Part shown: positions 6,149 through 15,300 of the stretch, one piece after another | Layout of the letters: every line of letters starts with the position of its first letter | Numbering within the stretch: the first letter of the stretch is position 1 | From: an uncultured Bacilli bacterium | GTDB lineage: Bacteria; Bacillota_I; Bacilli_A; RF39; UBA660 | Assembly: GCA_934096735.1 (NCBI GenBank) | Contig: CAKOMS010000012.1 | Location: 1 to 24,340, forward strand | Reading direction: 5' to 3' | DNA length: 24,340 nt | Notes under the pieces: generated by a model | Told to the model about the DNA's origin: nothing | Database searches by the model: none | What the model saw: the letters and a program-made list of their open reading frames with translations, nothing else | Translations under genes and position numbers: made by a program

Positions 6149-7056
6149 TTATGGAAAAAGATTTAACATTATTAGTACTTGCTGCTGGAATGGGTAGTAG
6201 ATTTGGAGGACTTAAACAAATAGAGCCAGTTGGTCCTAATGGAGAGTTTATTATAGATTATTCTATAAAAGATGCTATTTATGCTGGATTTACTAAAGTA
6301 GTATTTGTAATTAAAGAAGAAAACTATGATATATTTAAAGAAACTATTGGTAAGAGAATTGACGGGAAGATAAAAGTAGAATATGCTTTTCAAAAGATAG
6401 ATGATGTTGAAGAAGGATTAAAGGGTTTAATACCTTCAACTAGAGTAAAACCTCTTGGTACTTCACATGCAATATATTCTGCAAGAGAAGTAATTAATGG
6501 AAATTTTGCTACTATAAATGCAGATGATTTTTATGGAAGAGATGCTTATATAAAAGCAGCAGAATTTTTAAGAAATTGTAATGATTTTGAATATGCAATT
6601 ATAGCATATGAACTTGGTAAAACATTAACAGTTAATGGTTCTGTAAAAAGAGGTGTTATCTTTGAAAAGGACGGTGTGTTAGAATCTTTAAAAGAGAGTT
6701 CTTGTACAAAAGATAATGGAGAGGCTTTATGTAAGCCACTTGATGGAAGTAGTGAATTTAGAGTACCGTTAAACTATCCTGTTTCAATGAATTTATTTTG
6801 TTTAACACCTAACGTTATTCGTTATATAAAAGATAATATGGTAAAAGATTTTAAAAATGCAGATGATTTAAATACTTATGAATATTTATTACCTAATTCT
6901 GTTATGGATAGTGCTAAAGAAAATGGTATTCCAGTAAGAGTTATTAAAACTAGTAGTAATTATTTAGGAATGACTTATAAAGAAGATTTGGAATTATTAA
7001 AAGAGGGAATTCAAGAAGAAATTAACAAAGGTATATATGATAGTAAACTTTGGTAA
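6145..7056 (+). CDS. Nucleotidyltransferase family protein (sugar-phosphate NTP transferase fold)
   Basis: Such enzymes join NTP and a phosphorylated sugar or similar substrate to make activated precursors of cell-surface polymers. The 303 residues begin with the signature LAAGMGSRFGGLK (12-24), which binds the nucleotide triphosphate. Further on come PLGTSHAIYSAREV and NADDFYGRDA, where the paired acidic residues resemble the metal-binding site of the fold. The substrate cannot be read from sequence. ATG 6145 overlaps the pcrA stop; a second in-frame ATG at 6151 sits at a better distance from AAAGGAAG and may be the true start. It sits between pcrA and ligA, an unusual neighbour for DNA repair genes. 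Confidence 0.82.
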   Translation: MIMEKDLTLLVLAAGMGSRFGGLKQIEPVGPNGEFIIDYSIKDAIYAGFTKVVFVIKEENYDIFKETIGKRIDGKIKVEYAFQKIDDVEEGLKGLIPSTRVKPLGTSHAIYSAREVINGNFATINADDFYGRDAYIKAAEFLRNCNDFEYAIIAYELGKTLTVNGSVKRGVIFEKDGVLESLKESSCTKDNGEALCKPLDGSSEFRVPLNYPVSMNLFCLTPNVIRYIKDNMVKDFKNADDLNTYEYLLPNSVMDSAKENGIPVRVIKTSSNYLGMTYKEDLELLKEGIQEEINKGIYDSKLW

Positions 7057-7084
7057 TTAAAGATATTAGTTTGAGGAGAACACA

Positions 7085-9070
7085 ATGAAAGAGAGAATAG
7101 AAGAGTTAGTTAAGATTTTAAATGAAGCTAATTATAATTATCATGTACTTGATAATCCTACTATTACAGATCAAGAGTATGATAAGTATTTAAGAGAACT
7201 TGTTACTTTAGAAGAAAAATATCCAGAATATGTTTTAGAAGAATCTCCTACTAAAAGAGTGGGAGGAAAAGTACTTGATAAATTTAATAAAATTACTCAT
7301 AAAATACCAATGCTTAGTTTAGGTAATGTATTTAATGAAGATGAAATTAGAGATTTTGATAGTAGAATAAAAAAAGCAGGTATTAATCCTACTTATGTTT
7401 GTGAACTTAAAATAGATGGTTTAAGTGTTTCTTTAAGATATGAAGATGGAGTTTTAGTTAGTGGTGCTACTAGAGGTGATGGAGTTACTGGTGAAGATAT
7501 AACAAATAATGTTAAAACAATAAAAGTTATACCACTTAAATTAAATAAACCTATTACTATTGAAGTAAGAGGGGAAATTTATATGGAAAAGGAAACTCTT
7601 AAAAAAATAAATGATGAAAGAAGTAAACAAAATTTACCACTTTTACAAAATGTAAGAAATGCTGCAGCTGGTAGTATTAGACAATTAGATTCAAAAATAA
7701 CTGCTAAAAGAAATTTAAATAATTGGATATATCATTTACCCAATCCACTTGATTATGGTATTACAAAACATAGTGATGCTTTAATGTTTATGAAGAGTCT
7801 TGGTTTTAAAGTTAATCCTAGTTTTAAAATATGTAATAATATTGATGAAGTTTGGAGTTTTATAGAAGAATATACTAAGAAAAGGGAAAGTTTACCTTAT
7901 GAAATTGATGGTATTGTAATAAAAGTTAATAGTATAGAGGATCAAAATAAATTAGGATTTACTGCAAAGTATCCAAAGTGGGCTACTGCTTATAAATTTC
8001 CACATAATGATGTGCTTACTAAGTTGACTGATATTATATTTACTGTTGGAAGAACTGGGCAAATTACTCCTAATGCTGTACTTGAACCAGTTTTAGTTAT
8101 GGGTTCTACTATTGCAAGAGCAACACTTCATAATGAAGATTTTGTAAATAATTTAGGACTTATGATTGGAGATACTGTTATGATTCATAAGGCTGGCGAT
8201 GTTATTCCTGAAGTTGAAGGCGCAATAAAAGAAAGAAGAAATGGTACTGAAAAACCTTTTGTAATGATTAAGAATTGTCCAATATGTGGAAGTGTTTTAG
8301 AAAAAAAAGATGGACAAGTTGATTATTATTGTATGAATGTGTTATGTCCTGCTAGAAATATTGAATCTTTAATACATTTTGCATCTAGAAATGCCATGAA
8401 TATTGATGGTCTTGGTAGTGAGATTATTGAGGACTTTTATAATGAGGGATTTATTAAAGAAGTAGATGATTTTTATAAACTTGAAAGTCATAAAGAAGAG
8501 ATACTTTTACTTGAAGGCTTTGGTTTAAAATCATTTAATAATATGATTGAAGCTATAAATAATAGTAAGAATAATAGTTTAGAGAGGCTTTTATTTGGAC
8601 TTGGTATTAGTAATGTTGGTAGTAAAACTGCTAAAATACTAGCTAGTAATTATGAAAATATAGATAATTTAATGAATGCTTCTGTTTCAGAACTTACTCT
8701 TATTAAAGATATTGGAAGTATTATTGCAGAATCTGTATATAATTATTTTCAAACTCATAAAGATTTGATATATAGACTTAAAATGAATGATGTTAATATG
8801 AAATATATTGGAGAAGAAAAGTATATCAATGAATTTATAACTGGAAAGAAATTTGTTATGACCGGTACAATATCTTTTATGACAAGAGATGAAATTAAAG
8901 ATTTGATTCAAAAATATGATGGAGATTTTAGTGAATCTCTTAGTAGTAAAACTGATGTATTAATACTTGGTGAAAATCCTGGTAGTAAGTATGATAAAGC
9001 TAAAAAACTTGGAATAAATATATGGAATGAAGAGATGTTTAAAAATATTTTAGATTCATTAAATAAATAA
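7085..9070 (+). CDS. ligA: NAD+-dependent DNA ligase LigA
   Basis: LigA seals nicks in replication (Okazaki fragments) and repair, using NAD+ as adenylate donor. The 661 residues are a standard length. Domain Ia with the Y-x-x-D-x-P-x-x-x-D-x-E-Y-D-type motif (YHVLDNPTITDQEYD, 19-33) binds NMN. The adenylated lysine is K109 in KIDG (109-112). The OB fold follows, then a Cys4 zinc finger (C398, C401, C416, C421), helix-hairpin-helix repeats (about 430-570), and a C-terminal BRCT domain (about 585-661). All expected parts are present. It is the last gene of the pcrA operon, 28 bases after the nucleotidyltransferase, with GAGGAG before the ATG, and a terminator follows directly. Confidence 0.98.
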   Translation: MKERIEELVKILNEANYNYHVLDNPTITDQEYDKYLRELVTLEEKYPEYVLEESPTKRVGGKVLDKFNKITHKIPMLSLGNVFNEDEIRDFDSRIKKAGINPTYVCELKIDGLSVSLRYEDGVLVSGATRGDGVTGEDITNNVKTIKVIPLKLNKPITIEVRGEIYMEKETLKKINDERSKQNLPLLQNVRNAAAGSIRQLDSKITAKRNLNNWIYHLPNPLDYGITKHSDALMFMKSLGFKVNPSFKICNNIDEVWSFIEEYTKKRESLPYEIDGIVIKVNSIEDQNKLGFTAKYPKWATAYKFPHNDVLTKLTDIIFTVGRTGQITPNAVLEPVLVMGSTIARATLHNEDFVNNLGLMIGDTVMIHKAGDVIPEVEGAIKERRNGTEKPFVMIKNCPICGSVLEKKDGQVDYYCMNVLCPARNIESLIHFASRNAMNIDGLGSEIIEDFYNEGFIKEVDDFYKLESHKEEILLLEGFGLKSFNNMIEAINNSKNNSLERLLFGLGISNVGSKTAKILASNYENIDNLMNASVSELTLIKDIGSIIAESVYNYFQTHKDLIYRLKMNDVNMKYIGEEKYINEFITGKKFVMTGTISFMTRDEIKDLIQKYDGDFSESLSSKTDVLILGENPGSKYDKAKKLGINIWNEEMFKNILDSLNK

Positions 9071-9103
9071 AAGGCTTAGAAATTAAATTCTAAACCTTTT
9101 TTT
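9069..9103. terminator. Bidirectional terminator between ligA and rpmB
   Basis: AAAAGG-C-TTAGAA and TTCTAA-A-CCTTTT pair with one C-A mismatch around a short AT loop. Seven T follow on the plus strand (9097-9103). The minus strand also gets a T-rich tail (TTTTATTTATTT), so one structure can serve the convergent ligA and rpmB genes. Confidence 0.75.
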
Positions 9104-9134
9104 AATAAAAAATTCTGTCAAACAGATTAATTTA

Positions 9135-9293
9135 TTATTTTAATTTTTTAGCTTCTCTTGCACTAATAATTACTTTTTTACCATTTATTGTTTTCTTTTG
9201 TAAATTTGGCTTTTGAGTCATTTTTGTAGCATTTAAAGCATGACTTCTTAAATTACCAGTTAAAGGTTTTTTTGTTGTTACTTTTTTCGCCAT
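9135..9293 (-). CDS. rpmB: Large ribosomal subunit protein bL28
   Basis: The 52-residue basic protein begins MAKKVTTKKPLTGNLRSHAL and contains the L28 features: a GN-x-x-SHA turn, then T-x-x-x-x-PNLQ-K and a basic C-terminal strand ending in SAREAKKLK. It is a component of the large ribosomal subunit near the E site. It is of the cysteine-free type, without the zinc-binding pairs of some homologues. The start is the ATG at 9293, because AGGAGG lies at 9300-9305 on plus; a longer frame to 9329 would run through that ribosome binding site. It is the only intact gene on the minus strand, with its own promoter, divergent from dnaE. Confidence 0.9.
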   Translation of the reverse strand: MAKKVTTKKPLTGNLRSHALNATKMTQKPNLQKKTINGKKVIISAREAKKLK

Positions 9294-9321
9294 TGTAAAG
9301 CCTCCTTTTTCTCTTAAAAAG

Positions 9322-9348
9322 ATTATCATATATTCCTTTTGTTGTCAA
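9322..9348 (-). promoter_or_regulatory. rpmB promoter
   Basis: On the minus strand a perfect -35, TTGACA (9348-9343), is followed by GATAAT (9327-9322) after 15 bases. The spacing is slightly short, but the near-consensus hexamers lie just upstream of the rpmB ribosome binding site. Confidence 0.55.
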
Positions 9349-9411
9349 CTCTATTTGATTTTATTTTGTTTATAAAAACACTATTAAAATAAAGCAAAAA
9401 CTATTTACATG

Positions 9412-9420
9412 TGCTATAAT
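9412..9420 (+). promoter_or_regulatory. Extended -10 promoter of the dnaE-polC operon
   Basis: TGCTATAAT (TGn plus perfect TATAAT at 9415-9420) lies 17 bases before the dnaE ATG. No good -35 is seen, as is common with extended -10 promoters. The predicted start near 9427 coincides with the beginning of AGGAGG (9427-9432), so the leader would be only about 11 bases. Confidence 0.5.
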
Positions 9421-9437
9421 ATTTTTAGGAGGTTTTC

Positions 9438-12302
9438 ATGATTTTACCACTTAAAGTTACAACTGATTTTTCATTATTACAAAGTTTAATTAAAGTTAGT
9501 ACATTAATTTCTTTTTGTGTAGATAAAAAAATTGATACTTGTGGTATTTGTGATACTAATCTGTTTGGTGCAGTTGAATTTTATAAAACTGCGGTTAAAA
9601 ATAATATTAAACCAATTATTGGTCTTAGACTAAAAATTGATGGAGAAGAAATTTCTTTATATGCTAAAAATTATGAGGGATATAAAAAATTATTAAAAAT
9701 TAATACGATACTGTGTGAAAGAGAAATATTAAAAGAAGAAGTTTTAAAAATTATAGATAATGATGTTGTAGTGGTAGTACCATTTGAGTCAAAAAATTTA
9801 TATAATATATTTCAGGTTAAATATGTTTTTATTAGTTTTAAAGATACTTTTGAATATAAGAATGCAATAATGATTACTAAAAATGTTGTTTATATGAATT
9901 TAGTTAGATCTTTTAGTAAAGAAGATTTAAAGTATTTGAAGTATTTAGAAATGATAAGTGATACAAAAATAGATAAATATGATAATGATTATTATATGGA
10001 TATAGATAATCTAGAATTTCAAGATTATACTAAGTATTTTTCATCCTTATTTAACTTAGTTATTCCTTTTAATGAAAGATATATTCCTAAATATAAAGCA
10101 GATGTTGATTCATTTGATTTTTTAAAAAATTTGGCATATAAAGGACTTAGTAAAAGACTTAATGGTAATATAGATAATGTATATGAAGATAGACTTAATT
10201 ATGAACTTAATGTTATAAATAAGATGAGATTTGTTGATTACTTCTTAATAGTATATGATTATGTTTTATATGCTAAAAAGAATAAAATATTAGTAGGACC
10301 TGGAAGAGGTAGTGCAGCAGGTTCTTTAGTTAGTTATGTTATTGGTATAACTGATATAGATCCAATAAAATATAATTTGCTTTTTGAAAGATTTCTTAAT
10401 TATGAAAGAGTAAGTATGCCAGATATTGATATAGATTTTGATAATACTAGAAGAGAAGAAGTTATTAATTATGTAAAAAATAAATATGGTTTTAGTAACG
10501 TTTCTGGTGGTATGACTTATTCTACTTTTAGAACTAAATTGGTGCTTAGAGAAGTTTCTAGAATACTTAAAATTGATAATATATTACTTGAAAAGTTTTT
10601 GAAAGAAATTGATAGAGATAAAAGCTTAAAAGATAATTTAAATAATAAGAATGTTTTATTATATATAAATAGTTATGAAGAGTTAAAAAAAGTTTATGAA
10701 ATAAGTATGAAGTTAGAAAATCTTAAAAAAAATATTAGTACACATGCTGCTGGCATAGTTATAGGAGATAGACCTCTTGATGAAATTATTCCAATGTATA
10801 AAAATGGTAATACTTATTTAAGTGGTATTCAAATGGAATTTTTAGAAGATATGGGGCTTTTAAAAATGGACTTTTTATCTTTGAAAAATCTTAGTATTAT
10901 TAATAATATTATTACTAAAATACCAGGTTTTAATATAAATAAAATTCCTTTAGAAGATGAAGAGGTATATAAACTTTTTAAAGAAAGTGATACAGATGGA
11001 ATATTTCAGTTTGAAACTGCTACTTTTAAGAGTATGTTAAAAAAATATAGACCAAGAAATTTTAATGAATTAGTAGCAAGTATTGCACTTGTTAGACCTG
11101 GGCCTTCTAAAGAACTTGAAACATATATTAAAAGAAAAAATAGACAAGAAGCAATAACTTATTATCATGAATCATTAAAAGATATTTTAAAAGAAACTTA
11201 TGGAGTTATTGTTTATCAAGAACAAGTAATTAGTATTTTAGTTAAAATGGCTAAATTTACATATGCTCAAGCTGATAATATAAGAAGAGCGATGTCTAAG
11301 AAAAAGATGGATATTATTTTAAAAGAAAAAGATAATTTTATAAAAAGAAGTGTTCTTAATGGTTATGATGAAAAGTTAAGTGAAGATATATTTGATCATA
11401 TATTGTCTTTTGCATCCTATGGATTTAATAAAGCACATTCAGTAAGTTATGCTTATATTAGCTATGCTATGGCTTATTTAAAAGTACATTATCACAATTT
11501 ATTTATGTTTGAACTTTTGAATAATTCTTTAGGTAATATTGAAAAAGTAAAGGCTTATTTAAGTGATTTAAAGAAAAATGGTGCGAAAATATATCCTGTA
11601 AGTATTAATTATTCTAAAGAAGAGTTTAATTATATTGATGGTAAAATAATATTACCTTTTAAAATGATAAAGAATTTAAGAAAAGATTTAATTGAAGATG
11701 TTTTAAAAGAGAGAAGTAATGGTAAATTTACTGATATATATGATGTTTTTAGAAGAACATATAAATTTATGAATAGAAGTGATTATGAACTATTTATAAA
11801 TGCTCTTTTATTTAGTGAGTTTAAAATTAATACAAATACATTACTTAATAATTTAGATGCTTTAATTAATTATGGTGAGTTAAGTAGTGATTTAGGCGAA
11901 GGTGCTTATAAACCTGAAATTATATATTATGATTCTTTTGATAAAGAAATACTTAGACAAAATGAACTTAATTGTTATGGATTTTATGTAAGTAATCATC
12001 CTGCTAGTAAATATAATGGTAGTGAATTTGTTAAGGTTAATGATTTGAATAAACATTTATTTGAAAGAATAAATATTGGAGTATTAATTGAATTTATAAG
12101 ATATTTAAAAACTAAAAAAGGTGATGAAATGGCATTTTTACTTGGTAGTGATGAAACTGGAGAAGCTGATTTTGTTGTTTTTCCTAGAGTTTATAATTTA
12201 CTTAATGATATTAAAAAAGGGGATTTAGTTAAAATATATGGAACTGTGTCAAAAAGGTTTGACAAAGTTAGTGTAGTTGTTAATAATGTAGTAAAGGAGT
12301 AG
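9438..12302 (+). CDS. dnaE: DNA polymerase III subunit alpha, DnaE type
   Basis: In low-GC Gram-positives DnaE is the second C-family polymerase; it extends RNA primers before handing over to PolC. The 954 residues are shorter than the roughly 1100 of Bacillus DnaE. The order is: N-terminal PHP domain (1-200), palm with GPGRGSAAGSLVSY (near 288-301) and the catalytic PDIDIDF (328-334), third catalytic aspartate D478 in LLKMDFLSLK, fingers and beta-binding regions, and a C-terminal OB fold (about 875-954). The PHP domain has lost its metal ligands: the usual H-x-H segment reads KVTTDFSLL, and the TDH region reads ICDTNLFG. It is therefore probably structural only. The stop is six bases before polC, so the two are co-transcribed. 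Confidence 0.95.
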   Translation: MILPLKVTTDFSLLQSLIKVSTLISFCVDKKIDTCGICDTNLFGAVEFYKTAVKNNIKPIIGLRLKIDGEEISLYAKNYEGYKKLLKINTILCEREILKEEVLKIIDNDVVVVVPFESKNLYNIFQVKYVFISFKDTFEYKNAIMITKNVVYMNLVRSFSKEDLKYLKYLEMISDTKIDKYDNDYYMDIDNLEFQDYTKYFSSLFNLVIPFNERYIPKYKADVDSFDFLKNLAYKGLSKRLNGNIDNVYEDRLNYELNVINKMRFVDYFLIVYDYVLYAKKNKILVGPGRGSAAGSLVSYVIGITDIDPIKYNLLFERFLNYERVSMPDIDIDFDNTRREEVINYVKNKYGFSNVSGGMTYSTFRTKLVLREVSRILKIDNILLEKFLKEIDRDKSLKDNLNNKNVLLYINSYEELKKVYEISMKLENLKKNISTHAAGIVIGDRPLDEIIPMYKNGNTYLSGIQMEFLEDMGLLKMDFLSLKNLSIINNIITKIPGFNINKIPLEDEEVYKLFKESDTDGIFQFETATFKSMLKKYRPRNFNELVASIALVRPGPSKELETYIKRKNRQEAITYYHESLKDILKETYGVIVYQEQVISILVKMAKFTYAQADNIRRAMSKKKMDIILKEKDNFIKRSVLNGYDEKLSEDIFDHILSFASYGFNKAHSVSYAYISYAMAYLKVHYHNLFMFELLNNSLGNIEKVKAYLSDLKKNGAKIYPVSINYSKEEFNYIDGKIILPFKMIKNLRKDLIEDVLKERSNGKFTDIYDVFRRTYKFMNRSDYELFINALLFSEFKINTNTLLNNLDALINYGELSSDLGEGAYKPEIIYYDSFDKEILRQNELNCYGFYVSNHPASKYNGSEFVKVNDLNKHLFERINIGVLIEFIRYLKTKKGDEMAFLLGSDETGEADFVVFPRVYNLLNDIKKGDLVKIYGTVSKRFDKVSVVVNNVVKE

Positions 12303-12308
12303 TTCAAC

Positions 12309-15300
12309 ATGGATGAATTAGAGAGATTTTTTAATAGTATAAATTTTCCTTATCGAGATGAATTTTCAAATAGTAAAATACTAAAAGTTGTATATAATAG
12401 AGAAACTAAAGTATATAATGTTTATTTAGAAATCGATAAAGTTATTTCTTATGATATTATAACTGAACTTTTTATGTGTGGCAAAAAAGGAATTAATGGT
12501 AAAGATAAGTGTTATATAGAACTTGTTTATAAAAATATTTTAAAAGAAGATGTCTTTTCTTATGTTAGTAAAATAATTGAGGGAATAGTTTTTGAACATC
12601 CATCGCTTTCATTTTTGTCTAATTCTTTAAAAGAAGTAACAGAGGATAAAATAATTTTAGAAGTTGGTAGTAGTGTTGAAGAGAAAACTTTGAAAAATTA
12701 TATTGAACTTATAGAAATTACTTTAAAAAATTATGGTTTAGGTATTTATGGAATAGATATAATTATTAATGAAGAAATTAAAAATGAATTAAAAAAAGAG
12801 ATGGAAGATGCTAAAAAAGGGATTGTTACTGAAGTTAAAAAAGAAGATAGTCCGATGGTTTTTGGGTATCATAAAGATGGTGATATTACATTAATTAAAA
12901 ATATTATGGGAGAGGCTAAAAATGTTATAATTGAAGGATTTATTTTTGGAATAGATGATTCGGTTAGAAAAGGTCAAAAAGGTACTGCTTATATTTTTAA
13001 TTTAAAGGTAAGTGATAAAACTGATAGTTTTTTGGTTAAATTTGTAAGATTTAGAGAAGATGAATATAATCAAATAAAAAAAGGTATTAAAGTAGGAAAA
13101 TGGTATAGAATTGTTGGTAATATTGAGATGGATAGTTATAGTAAACAAATGCTATTAATTGGAAAATCTATTGAAAATATAAATAGTAAAGATATACCTC
13201 CTGTTGATAATGCATCAGAAAAAAGAGTTGAATTACATACACATACTATGATGAGTGCTATGGATGGTGTTATTGATGCTAAGAATTTAGTTAAATTTGC
13301 AAGAAGTTTAGGTCATAAGGCTGTTGCAGTAACTGATCATAATTGTTTACAAGCTTATCCTGATTTATATCATGCTGTATGTGATATTAATAGTGGTATA
13401 GAAAATGAAGAAGATAAATTTAAAGTTATTTATGGTGCTGAGATGAGTATTATAAATAATGATGTAGATTTAATTTATAATTTAAAAGAATATGATTTAC
13501 TTGATCAAGAGTATGTTGTATTCGATACTGAAACTACTGGCCTTACTCCAAAGTATGATAGACTTATTGAAATTGGTGCAGTTAAGATAAAAAATGGAGA
13601 AGTATTAGAAAGATTTGATGAACTTATTAATCCTGGAAGAAAGTTATCTGAAAAAATTATAATGTTAACTAATATTACTGATGAAATGTTAGAAGATAAA
13701 GATAATGAAGAAAATGCATTGAAGAGATTTTTAAGTTTTGTTGGAGATTTACCAATGGTGGCACATAATGCATCTTTTGATATTGGATTTATTAATGCTA
13801 CAATGCAAAGATATGATTTGGGTGAATTACAAAATACTGTTATAGATACTATGAGTATGGCAAGAATGTTATATCCTGAATGGAAAAATCATAAATTATC
13901 TACACTTGTTAAAAATTTGGAAGTACCTTGGGATGAAGATAGTCACCATAGAGGAGATTATGATAGTGAAGGAACTGCGATTGGATTTTATAAAATGTGT
14001 AGGACTTTATTTAATAGAAATATTGAAACTACTACTAAATTATATAATTCAATTAATCAAGATGAATTAATTAAGTTTTCTAGACCTTTTCATATGTCTG
14101 TTTTAGTAAAGAATAAAGTTGGTTTAAAAAATTTATTTAAAATAATTAGTTATGCTAATACAAAATATTTGTTTAAAGGTGATCAAACTAAACTTCCAAA
14201 AGATGAGTTAAGTCGTCATAGAGAAGGTTTGCTTTTTGGAAGTGGATGTGTAAATGGAGAAATATTTGAAGCAACATATACAAAAGAAGATGAAGAACTT
14301 GCTAAAATGATGCAATATTATGATTATATAGAAGTTCAACCACCTGAGGTGTATTCTCATTTAATTAATGATGATTATAGTCCACTTAAAAGTATGGCCG
14401 ATATTTTAACTCATATTAAAAGAATAATAAAAGTTGCTAAAGAAGCTGGAGTTATGGTTTGTGCAACTGGAGATGTTCATCATTTAAAAAAGGAAGATAA
14501 AATATATAGAGATATTATAATTAATCAAAAGTTTAATGGTAAGTTGCATCCTTTAAATAGAAGAGGTATAAAAGTACCTGATATGCATTTTTATACTACT
14601 GAAGAGATGTTTAGTGCATTTTCGTTTTTAGATGAAGATTTAAGAAAAGAAATTATTGTTACTAATCCAAATAAAATAGCAGATATGTGTGAAATTGTAG
14701 AGGTAATAATTGAAACTGGTGGAGTACCTTTTTCTCCTAGAATTGAGAATTCTAAGGAAATAGTTGAAGATATGGTATATACAAGAGCTAAAGAATGGTA
14801 TGGAGAAGAGTTACCTGATAATATTAGAGAAAGAATTGAACAAGAGTTAAAAGGTATTATTGGTGGAGGATTTGATGTAATTTATTTGATTGCCCAAAAA
14901 CTTGTTAAGAAAAGTAATGATGATGGATTTTTAGTTGGTTCCAGAGGTTCAGTTGGTTCATCGTTTGTTGCTACTATGATGGGTATTACTGAGGTTAATC
15001 CTTTACCATCACATTATCGTTGTCCAAATTGTAAACATAGTATATTTAATGATGAAAATGGAGAACCTTTAGCAGTTAAATATGGTATTGGATTTGATTT
15101 GCCAGATAAAGATTGCCCTAAATGTGGTGCTAAAATGATAAAAGATGGAGAAGATATGCCTTTTGCAACTTTCTTAGGATTTAATGCAGATAAAGTACCA
15201 GATATAGATTTGAATTTTTCAGATTTAAATCAAGCTGCTGCACATGAATATACTAAAGTATTATTTGGTGAAGATAATGTTTATAGAGCTGGTACAATTG

